DNA of 64,000 bases from Actinoplanes octamycinicus (GTDB lineage: Bacteria > Actinomycetota > Actinomycetes > Mycobacteriales > Micromonosporaceae), in assembly GCF_014205225.1 (NCBI RefSeq), contig NZ_JACHNB010000001.1, positions 8,351,501 through 8,415,500 on the forward strand. Direction: 5' to 3'. The notes under the pieces were generated by a model that saw only the letters and a program-made list of their open reading frames with translations, had not been told where the DNA came from and made no database searches. Position 1 is the stretch's first letter. Every line of letters starts with the position of its first letter. The position numbers were made by a program, and so were the translations under genes. Shown here one piece after another: positions 8,127-16,888 of the stretch.

Positions 8127-9434
8127 ATGCAGCGCAGGACCGACCTCATCGAGGACTTGATGAGCCGCTTCCCGCACGTTCCGCGGGAAGCGGTGATCAA
8201 GGAGGATCTGCTGCGTGGCGGCCTGGCGTTCGACGACGCGGCGCTGACCGACAACGAGAACGGGGACGTCAAGCCGAAGTCCTACTTCATCTTCTCGTTC
8301 GACCACCGGACGCTGCCGGAGCTGGGCGAGGCGGCGCTGCGCCGGCCGCCGGAGGAGATCGTGCTCACCGGCGGGCCCTATGACCTGCGCCGCACCGTGG
8401 TGTCGGTGCGCACCAACCCCGAGTCGCCGTACCGGGTGAAGCCGGACGCCGACGGCCGGCTGATGCTCTTCCTGGACGACCGGCCGATCGCCGAGGTCGG
8501 GCTGCCGCCGATGCCGGACTACTACCGGCACACGCTGGCCAACGGCAAGCAGGTCATGGAGGTGGCGCCGACCATCCAGTGGGGCTATCTCGTCTACCTG
8601 ACCGTCTTCCGGGTCTGTCAGTACTTCGGCGCCAAGGAGGAGTGCCAGTACTGCGACATCAACCACAACTGGCGGCAGCACAAGGCGGCCGGGCGGCCCT
8701 ACACCGGGGTGAAGCCGATCGAGGAGGTCCTCGAGGCCCTGGCGATCATCGACAAGCACGACACCCTGAAGACCTCGACGGCGTACACGCTGACCGGTGG
8801 CAGCGTCACGTCGCAGGTCGGCGGCAAGACCGAGGCCGACTTCTACGGGCAGTACGCGCAGGCGATCGAGGAGCGCTTCCCCGGCCGGTGGATCGGCAAG
8901 GTGGTCGCCCAGGCGCTGCCGCGGGCCGACGTGCAGCGCTTCAAGGACTACGGGATCCAGATCTACCACCCGAACTACGAGGTGTGGGACAAGCGGCTGT
9001 TCGAGCTCTACTGCCCCGGTAAGGAGCGGTATGTCGGCCGCGAGGAGTGGCACCGCCGCATCCTGGAGTCGGCCGAGGTGTTCGGCCCGCGCAACGTCAT
9101 CCCGAACTTCGTGGCCGGCATCGAGATGGCCGAGCCGTTCGGCTTCACCAGCGTGAACGAGGCGATCGACTCGACCACCGAGGGCCTGGAGTACTTCATG
9201 TCCCGGGGCATCACGCCGCGGTTCACCACCTGGTGCCCGGAGCCGACCACCCCGCTCGGCAAGACCAACCCGAACGGCGCGCCGCTGGAGTACCACATCC
9301 GGCTGCTCGAGGCGTACCGCGCGACCATGGAGGCCAACGGCCTGACCAGCCCGCCCGGCTACGGCCCGGCCGGCGCGGGACGCGCGGTCTTCTCGGTCAG
9401 CTCGTTCATGGACAGCCTCCCCGCGGAGGACTGA
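8127..9434 (+). CDS. Radical SAM protein with CX8CX2C cluster motif
   Basis: 435 residues after an ideal AGGAGGAAAG ribosome-binding site. Near residue 170 is CQYFGAKEECQYCDINHNW: the cysteines are spaced C-x8-C-x2-C rather than the standard C-x3-C-x2-C, but the local context (YLTVFRVCQYF...CDI) and later radical SAM-type barrel features (YTLTGGSVTSQ as the GGE-like strand, IYHPNYEVWDKRL, VIPNFVAGIEMAEPFG) strongly suggest a 4Fe-4S SAM radical enzyme. The substrate is unknown and no peptide or maturase partner is adjacent. It is followed by a strong hairpin terminator, so it is a single-gene unit. Confidence 0.8.
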   Translation: MQRRTDLIEDLMSRFPHVPREAVIKEDLLRGGLAFDDAALTDNENGDVKPKSYFIFSFDHRTLPELGEAALRRPPEEIVLTGGPYDLRRTVVSVRTNPESPYRVKPDADGRLMLFLDDRPIAEVGLPPMPDYYRHTLANGKQVMEVAPTIQWGYLVYLTVFRVCQYFGAKEECQYCDINHNWRQHKAAGRPYTGVKPIEEVLEALAIIDKHDTLKTSTAYTLTGGSVTSQVGGKTEADFYGQYAQAIEERFPGRWIGKVVAQALPRADVQRFKDYGIQIYHPNYEVWDKRLFELYCPGKERYVGREEWHRRILESAEVFGPRNVIPNFVAGIEMAEPFGFTSVNEAIDSTTEGLEYFMSRGITPRFTTWCPEPTTPLGKTNPNGAPLEYHIRLLEAYRATMEANGLTSPPGYGPAGAGRAVFSVSSFMDSLPAED

Positions 9435-9448
9435 GTCCGTTCTCGTCA

Positions 9449-9480
9449 GCGTGGGCCGCCGGATCTCCGGCGGCCCACGC
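9449..9480 (+). terminator. Hairpin terminator of the radical SAM gene
   Basis: A 15-bp perfect inverted repeat with almost no loop (the central TC plus neighbouring bases), beginning 14 bases after the radical SAM stop codon. Confidence 0.8.
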
Positions 9481-9585
9481 TCCCGTTCTGCAACCTCTTT
9501 GCCCTCAGCCAAGCCCTGCAACCCGGGTGAAACCCGCCGATCGAAGCGGGCACCCCCGAAAAGCAACTTGGCGAGAGGTCATCTG

Positions 9586-11085
9586 ATGAGCATCCGGAAC
9601 CGCGCGACCGCCCTGGCGTCCACGATTCTCGCTTCCTCTCTCCTGTTCGGCTCGGTGCTGGCGGCCTCCCCGGCGCAGGCCGCCGAGGGCACCGACACCA
9701 CCGCGGTCGCGGCCGTCGCGCCGACCCTGGCCGGCCGGCTGGCCGCGGTGAAGGTCGCCAAGACGATCAACTACTACCCGTCGAACGCCGGCTGGTCGGC
9801 GATGTGGACCGGCTTCGACCCGGTCGCGATCGACGCGGACCTGGCCAAGGCCGCCGAGCTGGGCGCCACCAACGTGCGGGTGATCGTCTTCCCGGACGCC
9901 TTCGGCTACCCGGCCCCGAAGGTCGAGTACACCGAGAAGCTGCGCAAGTTCGTCAGCATCGCCGACGCCTACGGGATGACCGTGAAGTTCACCCTCTTCG
10001 ACTGGTGGGAGGGTTACAGCGACGCGGCCCGCAGCATCGCCTGGGCCAAGGCGATCCTCGACCCCTACAAGGACGACCCGCGGGTGATCGCGGTCGAGCT
10101 GAAGAACGAGTTCCAGCCGGCCAACGCGGACGCGGTCGCCTGGGTCCGCCAGCTCATCCCGGCGGTTCGGGCCGCCGCCCCGGCCATGCCGCTGACCCTC
10201 TCGGTCGACGGCGGCACCGGCGCCGCCGGCATGGCGAGCATCAAGGCGTCGCTGGTCAACACGCCGCTCGACTACTACGACTTCCACTTCTACGGCAACT
10301 CGGAGCGCTCGCTCGCCGAGATCCGCAAGGCGCAGGCCGCGGTCTCCCCGTCGCCGATCGTGATCGGCGAGACCGGCGTCAGCAGCAGCGCCACCAGCGA
10401 GGGCGAGCAGGCGCTCTACCTGGCCCGGGTGTTCCGCGCGGCGACCGAGGCCGGCGTCGGCTCGGTGGCCCCGTGGACGCTCAACGACTTCTCGGCCGGC
10501 GCGATCCCGTCGAACTCGACCGTCTCGACGATCCCGGCGCAGTACACCTTCGGGCTGTTCCACGCGGACGGCTCGGCCAAGCTCGCCGCCTCCGTGGTCC
10601 GCACCGCGTGGACGACCGGCACCATGCCGAACAGCTTCCTCAACCTGAGCTTCGAGGCGGCCGACGTCGACTCGCCGTGGAAGCGGAACCTGCCGGACGC
10701 CGGCACCGGCGTCGTCACCGGCGACATGCCGCGCGTCGGGGCCCGCTCGCTGAAGTTCACCGGCACCACCCGGACCAGCGCCGGCCTGCCCTCGATGCGG
10801 GTCGCGCCGATCACGCCGGTGCAGCCCGGCTACAAGTGGCGGGCCGAGGCGTTCGCCCGTGGCTTCAACGCGACCGGCATCACCGAGATCTCGCTGAGCT
10901 GGTTCGACGCCAACGGCAAGTGGATCAGCGAGAGCACCTCGAACCGCCTGCCGGTCGGCAACACCACCTGGACCAAGCTGGTCGTCGACACCGTCGCGCC
11001 GGCCGGTGCCGCCGCGGTCCAGCTGCACCTGAAGAACGCCGACAACACCGGCACCGTCTACTTCGACGACGTCGCCATCTCCTGA
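9586..11085 (+). CDS. Secreted GH5-like glycoside hydrolase with C-terminal CBM
   Basis: 499 residues. A Sec signal peptide (RNRATALASTILASSLLFG...ASPAQA-A) is followed by a TIM-barrel glycosidase domain: NVRVIVFPDAFGYP, VKFTLFDWW, VIAVELKNEF with the acid/base Glu after Asn (KNEF), DYYDFHFYG, and PIVIGETGVS holding the nucleophile Glu. This is the clan-A pattern of cellulase/mannanase-like GH5 enzymes. From about residue 345 a beta-sandwich begins (LNLSFEAADVDSPW...VYFDDVAI), resembling a family 4/9-type carbohydrate-binding module. The exact substrate cannot be read. It has its own GAGAGG ribosome-binding site. Confidence 0.85.
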   Translation: MSIRNRATALASTILASSLLFGSVLAASPAQAAEGTDTTAVAAVAPTLAGRLAAVKVAKTINYYPSNAGWSAMWTGFDPVAIDADLAKAAELGATNVRVIVFPDAFGYPAPKVEYTEKLRKFVSIADAYGMTVKFTLFDWWEGYSDAARSIAWAKAILDPYKDDPRVIAVELKNEFQPANADAVAWVRQLIPAVRAAAPAMPLTLSVDGGTGAAGMASIKASLVNTPLDYYDFHFYGNSERSLAEIRKAQAAVSPSPIVIGETGVSSSATSEGEQALYLARVFRAATEAGVGSVAPWTLNDFSAGAIPSNSTVSTIPAQYTFGLFHADGSAKLAASVVRTAWTTGTMPNSFLNLSFEAADVDSPWKRNLPDAGTGVVTGDMPRVGARSLKFTGTTRTSAGLPSMRVAPITPVQPGYKWRAEAFARGFNATGITEISLSWFDANGKWISESTSNRLPVGNTTWTKLVVDTVAPAGAAAVQLHLKNADNTGTVYFDDVAIS

Positions 11086-11288
11086 CCCGCTCCTCGTCCT
11101 CGCTCTCGTCACCAAGACCCGGATCCAGAACTTCAAGATCAAGAGAATGATGACTCGGATCCGCGCTGATCACCGATCGTCGCTCCCGCCAGGGACCCTT
11201 CCGGGCCGGGCTGGCCGCTACGCGTCCAGAACGCCCGGCCCTCCAGGGCGACGTCCGCGGGTGGTCGCGGCGCTCTAGTGTTCGGTCC

Positions 11289-11921
11289 GTGGATGCCAAG
11301 ACCCAGGAACTGCGAGACGCGCACGACGTGCTGGCCGACTTCTACGTGAAACACCTCGACGGGCAGTTGGCGGGCGATCCGATCGAACGTTCGATGCTCG
11401 ACCTGTTCAGCGAGATGGTCCTGACCGTCGGGAACGACGTTGCCGACATCGGCTGCGGGACCGGCCGGCTTCTCCCCTACCTGCGGGATCGTGGCCTCAA
11501 CCCACGAGGGGTGGACCTCTCCCCCGGCATGATCGAGACCGCCCGCCGTGACCACCCCGAATTCCGCTACGAGGTCGCCGACCTCCGGGCGCTGCCCTTC
11601 CCGGACGCCTCGCTCGACGGTGCCGTCTGCTGGTACTCGCTGATCTTCCTGGCCCCGGAGTCCCGGGAGGCCGCCTTCAACCAACTGGCCCGGGTGGTCA
11701 AACCCGGCGGCTTTCTGATCACGGCGTTCAAGGACGGCGACGGCCAGCAGCGTCGCGGCGGCCGTTCCACCGGCACCGGTGTCGAGTTCGACACCTACTG
11801 GCTGTCCGCGCGGGAGATGGAGGACCGGTTCGCCGCGGCCGGCTTCACCAAGATCTTCCTCGGGAGCCGCCCGTTCGAGACCTATCCGGCCGGATACATG
11901 CTGGTCCAGCGAAACGTGTGA
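11289..11921 (+). CDS. SAM-dependent class I methyltransferase
   Basis: 210 residues from a GTG start. Motif I is VADIGCGTGRLLPYL near residue 50, followed by the acidic strand 2 end (GVDLSPGMIETAR), strand 4 (FPDASLDGAVCWYSLIF) and the post-II LARVVKPGGFLI region of the methyltransferase 11/25 type. The acceptor is unknown. It converges on the sugar dehydrogenase gene with only four bases between the stops. The 200 bases upstream contain sequence partly similar to the intergenic region near 28.35-28.51 kb. Confidence 0.88.
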   Translation: MDAKTQELRDAHDVLADFYVKHLDGQLAGDPIERSMLDLFSEMVLTVGNDVADIGCGTGRLLPYLRDRGLNPRGVDLSPGMIETARRDHPEFRYEVADLRALPFPDASLDGAVCWYSLIFLAPESREAAFNQLARVVKPGGFLITAFKDGDGQQRRGGRSTGTGVEFDTYWLSAREMEDRFAAAGFTKIFLGSRPFETYPAGYMLVQRNV

Positions 11922-11925
11922 CCGA

Positions 11926-13233
11926 TCACCTGGCCGGCCAGGAGACGCGGTAGATGGCGCCGGCCAGGTCGTCGCTGACGTAGATGGCCTGGTCCGGCCC
12001 CTGCACCGCCATCACCGGGCGGCCCCAGCGCTTCCCGTTCTCGTCCTGGAAGCCGGTCAGCAGCGTCTGCTGCGGACCGAGGTTCCCACCCTGCCAGGCG
12101 AAGAATGACACCTCCGGCGCGCGGGGCGGCGTCCTGTTCCACGAGCCGTGCACGCCGACCAGGGCGCCCTTGCCGTAGGGCGCGGGCAGCCCGGGCGCGG
12201 TCGCGAAGCTCAGCCCGAGCGGGGCCGAGTGCGCGCCCATCCCCTGCTCGACCGGCGGCAGCACGGCACAGTCCAGCTTCGTGCCGTCCGGGTTGAGCTG
12301 CACGTCCCGGTCGAACGCCTTGTCGGTGTCCGGGTTGCAGTACGGCCAGCCCAGATCCCGGCCGGGCGTCAGTTTCGCCAGCGGCTCCAGCGGGTGATCG
12401 TTCACGTAGTCGGTCTTGACCTTGCCGTCGGCCGGGTCGGCGATGTTGTCCCGGTTGTTGACCGCGGTCCAGACCGCGCCGTCCGGGGCGACCGCCAGGC
12501 CGGTGCCGTTGCGCACGCCGCGGGCGAAGGTGGCCGGGGTGCCGCCGCCGGCCGGGGCCCGCAGGATGGTGGCCCGCTCCGGGCTGGCCTCCCGATCCTC
12601 CACCGACACGTTGCCGGTCGAGCCGACCGAGATGTAGATCGCGCCGTCCGGCCCGACCGCGACGCTCTTCAACGCGTGCGCGTAGGCGCCCCGCAGGTCG
12701 CGACTTTTCGCGTCGGGGAGGCCGTCGACGACCACCTTGCGCCGGGACACCTTGCCATCCACGTACTGAAAAGTGTTGATCTGATTGCTTTCGGCCACGT
12801 AGAGGGTGTTGCCGGCGAAGGCCAGGCCGTGCGGCTGGTTCAGCCCGCTGGCCAGGGTCTGCTGCACCGGGGCGCCGTCGGCCTGGGCCGGGGTCAGCTC
12901 CAGCACGTCACCGAACTTGGGCCGGGACACCAGCAGCCGCCGATCCGGGGTCCAGGCCAGCAGCCGCGCCCCGGGGACCCGGGCGAACAGCGAGACCGAC
13001 CAGCCGGCCGGCGCCTTGATCCGGTGGCCGTCGAACCGGACGGTGGTGGGGACCAGGCCACCGGCCTCGGCCGGTGGCTCCGCCGTCGCCGGCCCCGCCG
13101 TCGCCGGCCCCGCCGTCGCCGTCCCCGTCGTGGCGGCCGGTGCCGGCGCGGCGGCCGGCTCCTCCGCGGCGGAACACGCGACCAGGGCAAACCCCAGGCC
13201 GCCGGCCATCAGCGCACGCACCGCTCTCGTCAC
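11926..13233 (-). CDS. PQQ-dependent sugar (glucose/sorbosone-type) dehydrogenase lipoprotein
   Basis: 435 residues from the GTG at 13233, giving a short basic n-region, hydrophobic helix and lipobox LVAC. A low-complexity linker with AGPATAGPATAE repeats follows. The catalytic part is a six-bladed beta-propeller with the soluble glucose dehydrogenase/sorbosone dehydrogenase signatures: LASGLNQPHGLAFAGNTLYV, AHALKSVAVGPDGAIYISVG, FARGVRNGTGLAVAP, DLGWPYCNPD and HGSWNRTPP. These oxidise sugars or polyols outside the membrane with PQQ. No PQQ biosynthesis gene is in this window. Confidence 0.85.
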   Translation of the reverse strand: MTRAVRALMAGGLGFALVACSAAEEPAAAPAPAATTGTATAGPATAGPATAEPPAEAGGLVPTTVRFDGHRIKAPAGWSVSLFARVPGARLLAWTPDRRLLVSRPKFGDVLELTPAQADGAPVQQTLASGLNQPHGLAFAGNTLYVAESNQINTFQYVDGKVSRRKVVVDGLPDAKSRDLRGAYAHALKSVAVGPDGAIYISVGSTGNVSVEDREASPERATILRAPAGGGTPATFARGVRNGTGLAVAPDGAVWTAVNNRDNIADPADGKVKTDYVNDHPLEPLAKLTPGRDLGWPYCNPDTDKAFDRDVQLNPDGTKLDCAVLPPVEQGMGAHSAPLGLSFATAPGLPAPYGKGALVGVHGSWNRTPPRAPEVSFFAWQGGNLGPQQTLLTGFQDENGKRWGRPVMAVQGPDQAIYVSDDLAGAIYRVSWPAR

Positions 13234-13411
13234 CCTGCGACCGTACCCGGTGAGCCCGCGCCGCGGCTGTCCACTCTTCAGCGTGGCGGCCGTCCCGCGG
13301 TGGCGTGCCCTGGCGCGAACCACTCCGGGAGCGGTCGCAGCGGCGGCCATCCGGCCGGAACCGCGGATCGCGTAACGTTGACGGTCGCGCCCGCACCAGG
13401 AGGAACAGTCG

Positions 13412-14068
13412 ATGACCATCTACGGCCGCGGCGGTGTCGACGTCCAGGACCGCCGTCGTCTGCATCCCGGCGTGCTGGCGCTGGTCGCCGTCGCGGGTGT
13501 CATCGTGGTCGCGGCCCTCGGCTACCTGATGTTCCGCTCGCCGCCGCGCGCGCCGCAGAGCCCGGCTGCGGCCTCGCTGCCCGCCGCACCGGTCGCCTCC
13601 CCGCCGGCGCCGTCCGAGTCGCCCAGCCCGGCCGCGCCCACCGGCGTCACCGCCGGCTCGTGGCTGGTCACCCCGGCCGGCGACAAGGACGACTTCCTGG
13701 TCGCCGACGGTGAGTACGCCGCGATGTCGGACGAGCCCGCGCCGCTGACCGTCGTCGCCGGCCTGGCCGACGACGCGTGCGTCTCCTTCCGCAACGAGAG
13801 CGGCGAGTACCTGCGGCACTTCGATTACCGCCTGCGCTTCGACCGGGCGGACGACGCGGACGACGCCGACCTCTTCCGCAAGGACGCCACCTTCTGTCCC
13901 GAGGACGACCAGCCGGCCGGCACCTTCCGCCTGCGCTCCAAGAACTACCCGGACTACTTCCTGCACCGCCGGGACGACGACTCGCTCCACATCGACAAGC
14001 CGGACGACGACGCCGACGACTTCGTCGAGGAGACCTCCTTCAGCCTGCGCTCCCCGGCGGACTCCTGA
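13412..14068 (+). CDS. Membrane-anchored AbfB-domain protein
   Basis: 218 residues after an AGGAGGA site. One membrane helix (VLALVAVAGVIVVAALGYLMF, residues 21-41) precedes a Pro/Ala/Ser linker and a C-terminal beta-trefoil AbfB domain (CBM42-type), recognised by SFRNESGEYLRHFDYRLRF, LFRKDATFCPE, FRLRSKNYPDYFLHRR and the TSFSL ending. These modules bind arabinofuranose side chains. There is no attached hydrolase, so it may act as a surface binding protein. Asp is unusually abundant (RADDADDAD, KPDDDADD). Its 5' end overlaps only the upstream region of the dehydrogenase gene. Confidence 0.8.
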   Translation: MTIYGRGGVDVQDRRRLHPGVLALVAVAGVIVVAALGYLMFRSPPRAPQSPAAASLPAAPVASPPAPSESPSPAAPTGVTAGSWLVTPAGDKDDFLVADGEYAAMSDEPAPLTVVAGLADDACVSFRNESGEYLRHFDYRLRFDRADDADDADLFRKDATFCPEDDQPAGTFRLRSKNYPDYFLHRRDDDSLHIDKPDDDADDFVEETSFSLRSPADS

Positions 14069-14087
14069 CCGCCCGGGCCGCGGGCGG

Positions 14088-14498
14088 TCAGGACGGGTAC
14101 TCGATCAGGCGGATCACCGGGATCTCGCGGTCGGTCTTTTTCTGATAGCTCGCGAAGCGCGGCGAGAGCGCCACGATCCGCTGCCAGGCCCGCTCCCGCT
14201 CGGCGCCGTGCAGCTGCTCGGCGCGGACCTCGAGCGTCCGGCCGCCGATCTGGATGTGCACCCGGTCCGGGTGGGCGCCGATGTTGTAATACCAGGCCGG
14301 GTTGCCGCGGGCGCCGCCGGCGGAGGCCACGATCAGGCGGCCGCCGCCCTCGGCGCGGAACCAGGCGACCGGGTTCTGCCGCTCCAGGCTGGACCTGCGG
14401 CCGATGGTGATCAGGATCAGCGAGCCCGACTCCCCGCTGTCGTCGCCGGACGAGCGGCGGATCCGGCGCATCGCCAGGCCGTTGAAGAATTTCAGCAA
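14088..14498 (-). CDS. Nitroreductase-family deazaflavin (F420)-dependent oxidoreductase
   Basis: 136 residues. The DDN-like split beta-barrel pattern is seen in LILITIGRRSSLERQNPVAWF, GRLIVASAGGARGNPAWYYN, HPDRVHIQIGGR, and AWQRIVALSPRFASYQKKT with the terminal IPVIRLI. Relatives use coenzyme F420 in actinobacteria to reduce quinones or other acceptors. It converges with the AbfB gene, with 19 bases between the stops. About 150 bases of spacer separate it from the WGR gene with no visible feature. Confidence 0.88.
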   Translation of the reverse strand: MLKFFNGLAMRRIRRSSGDDSGESGSLILITIGRRSSLERQNPVAWFRAEGGGRLIVASAGGARGNPAWYYNIGAHPDRVHIQIGGRTLEVRAEQLHGAERERAWQRIVALSPRFASYQKKTDREIPVIRLIEYPS

Positions 14499-14652
14499 CT
14501 AGCCTCTCGGCTGCCGCGCCCCGCGCGTGCCGTTCCGCGTGTCGAACGCCATCTGCTCTCCTCGCTGGTCGTCGAGCGGTCCTGAGCCGCCGCGCACACC
14601 GCACATCAACCTAGTTCGCGCCATCGAGAACCGCTGTCCCGCAGGACCCGGA

Positions 14653-16077
14653 TCAGACCAGGCGGCGGATCTCGCCGTAGGCACGGTAGAAACCGCCGCG
14701 GGCGGCCTCGCGCACCCCGGTGACCACGAAACGGCCGCCCGGCTCGCGGATGCCCTTGGGGAACTGGACCTGCCAGTCGGTGTGGTAGCCGGAAGACAGC
14801 ACGCGGACCCGCACCCGGCCGCCGACCTCGACGCACTCGACCAGCACCCCGTCGGTGGCGTCGTGGACGATCTCGACCGTGGTGGACGGGGCGACCTCGG
14901 GCATCCGCGGCGGCGCCTTGACGTCGACCGCCTGCGGCACGGTGCCGGCGACCGCCGAGCGGATCGCCGCCTCGCTCGCGTCGATGCAGGCCAGCGAGCC
15001 GTCCGTGGTGACGATGTAGAGCCGCTCGTCGTGGTACTGCATCGAGTAGGCCGAGCCGCAGCCGGTCGCCAGCTTCCACAAGCGGGTGCCGTTGGTGTCG
15101 AAGCAGTAGATCGACGACGCGCTGTCACCGGCGAAGACGTAGCGCCCGTCCTCGGCGGTGGCGCACGAGTACACCGCGGCGTCGCACCGGTACGTCTGCC
15201 GCCGCGACCCGTCCTTGCCCAGCTCGGCCACCTCGCGGGTGGAGGTGCCGGCGTACAGCGTGTCGCGCTCCTGCCAGCCGAACAGCACCGGCCCGGTCTT
15301 GGTGTGCCACAGCTCCCGCCCGGTCCGCCAGTCGTAGCTGGTCACGCCGGCCGAGTGCCCGTGGTGCACGGCCGTCGCGTCGCACCGCACCATCCAGGCC
15401 GAGCTGCCCCGACCGGGCCGCTGCCAGAGGAACTCGTCCTCGTGGTCGATCGCGGAGATCCCGCCGCCCGCGTCGGAGACGCCGAGCACGCCGTCGTGGA
15501 TGTCCAGCCAGTAGATGTCGATCTCCGGAGCGATCCGGTAGGCCAGCCGGGGCACCTTGCCGGAGAGGTCGTAGACGTTGCCGTCGTCGCAGCCGGCATA
15601 GATCCAGCCGTCGTCGGCGACGATGCACTTCACCCCGTCGGGCAGCCGGAACTGCTGCCGCACCGTGGCGTCGTGGCCGAGCGTAGTGATCAGCCCGCGC
15701 TCGTTGCCCACCATGCAGACGTCGTCGTCGACGAAGATGCCGAAGGCCGGGCTGCCCGACGCGTAACGCCACAGGATCGGGGCGCGGGTGGTGGCGGTGG
15801 AGCGGGTGCTGGCGATCTGGCGGCGGGACACCGAGCGTTTCTGCCGGCCGCCGGGGACCGCCGGGGCGTACCCCTTGCGGACCTTCTCCCCGATCTTCTT
15901 CGACGCCTCGGCCCGCGCCTTCTCCGGCGTGGTGAACGACGACTGCTTGACCTGGCCGCGGTCGCCGATCCGGCCGTAGCGGACGGTCAGATCGGTGCCG
16001 TCGACAGTCACCTCGTAGAACTTGTGCGCGCTCCCGCTGTCTTCGGAGAGTTCGAGGTACGTCGTGTCGGCAGGCAT
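14653..16077 (-). CDS. WGR-domain protein with C-terminal beta-propeller
   Basis: 474 residues from the ATG at 16077 (in-frame GTGs at 16080 and 16086 are alternatives; an AAGG precedes). The first about 80 residues form a WGR domain: KFYEVTVDGTDLTVRYGRIGDRGQ with the YGRIG form of the WGR motif, then TTPEKARAEASKKIGEKVRKGY. After a basic linker, about 300 residues make WD40/PQQ-like blades (ILWRYASGSPAFGIFVDDD, ICVVADDGWIYAG-like units, LWKLATGCGSAYSMQYHDERLYIV). The last 90 residues form a separate beta-rich piece. WGR modules bind nucleic acid ends in PARPs and occur in MolR-like proteins; the fusion's role is unknown. No signal peptide is seen. Confidence 0.8.
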   Translation of the reverse strand: MPADTTYLELSEDSGSAHKFYEVTVDGTDLTVRYGRIGDRGQVKQSSFTTPEKARAEASKKIGEKVRKGYAPAVPGGRQKRSVSRRQIASTRSTATTRAPILWRYASGSPAFGIFVDDDVCMVGNERGLITTLGHDATVRQQFRLPDGVKCIVADDGWIYAGCDDGNVYDLSGKVPRLAYRIAPEIDIYWLDIHDGVLGVSDAGGGISAIDHEDEFLWQRPGRGSSAWMVRCDATAVHHGHSAGVTSYDWRTGRELWHTKTGPVLFGWQERDTLYAGTSTREVAELGKDGSRRQTYRCDAAVYSCATAEDGRYVFAGDSASSIYCFDTNGTRLWKLATGCGSAYSMQYHDERLYIVTTDGSLACIDASEAAIRSAVAGTVPQAVDVKAPPRMPEVAPSTTVEIVHDATDGVLVECVEVGGRVRVRVLSSGYHTDWQVQFPKGIREPGGRFVVTGVREAARGGFYRAYGEIRRLV

Positions 16078-16159
16078 CACAGCCACCCTTCGCCAAGTGC
16101 TCCGTCAGAGGATGCGAGGAACCTAGCGACCGGGTACGACAAAACCGCGAAAGCTCCGC

Positions 16160-16771
16160 TCAGGACGGGTACGTCAGGGTGCGCGACCGGTCCTCGGCGA
16201 GGCTGGCCAGCCGGATCAGCTCGGGTGCCCCGATCGCCGGATCCACACTGGACAGCCAGATCACCGAGCGCGCGGTCAGGTAGACGATCTCGCTGATCCC
16301 GTCCCGGGCGCGCTGCAGGGTGACCGGCCGTCCGTTCAGCACGGTGAGGGTGGTGAAACCGCAGCTGTCGGCGGCCTGCTGGTAGGTGGCGGCGAAGGAG
16401 CTGTCCGGCGCGTAGAGCACCACCTGCTCGCGCACCCCGCCCAGGGTGACCGAGAGCCAGGCGCGGCCACCGAGCGCGTAGAGGTCGTTCTCCCCGGTCC
16501 ACGGGAAGGTGTCGCACCGGTCCGGCTGGACCGCGACCCCGTCGCACCGCTCGGCGGGCAGCACCACGAACCGGCTGACGGTGACGTTGTCGTCCGGCCC
16601 GACGTCCGCGCCGCGCAGGGTGGTGCCGGCCGGCGGCGCGGTGGCGAGCCCGCACCCGGCGGCCGGCGAGGTGCCGCCGGTGGCCGGCTGGTCGGGCCGG
16701 GCGCTCTGGTCGGCGCACCCGGCCAGCAGCAGGGCACTGATCATCGCCACTGCCGCGCGGTTGCCTGACAT
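16160..16771 (-). CDS. Secreted lipoprotein of unknown function
   Basis: 203 residues from the ATG at 16771, preceded by GAGGAAA. The signal MSGNRAAVAMISALLLAGC has a clear LAGC lipobox. The mature part contains four more cysteines (AGCGLATAPP, AERCDGVAV, DRCDTFPW, DSCGFTTL) suggesting two disulfides and a compact extracellular domain. No known family is recognised. It is leftward, and divergent from the sulfatase gene with about 115 bases between. Confidence 0.75.
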   Translation of the reverse strand: MSGNRAAVAMISALLLAGCADQSARPDQPATGGTSPAAGCGLATAPPAGTTLRGADVGPDDNVTVSRFVVLPAERCDGVAVQPDRCDTFPWTGENDLYALGGRAWLSVTLGGVREQVVLYAPDSSFAATYQQAADSCGFTTLTVLNGRPVTLQRARDGISEIVYLTARSVIWLSSVDPAIGAPELIRLASLAEDRSRTLTYPS

Positions 16772-16888
16772 CCGATTTCCTCGACCCTGCTCCGGTGAAC
16801 GAGCAGAGCGTACCGGCTCGCCTCGGATGCGCCCCGCCGGACGACGGCACCTTCCGTTCACCCGGGGCGGTTAGCCTCCCGACCCACC

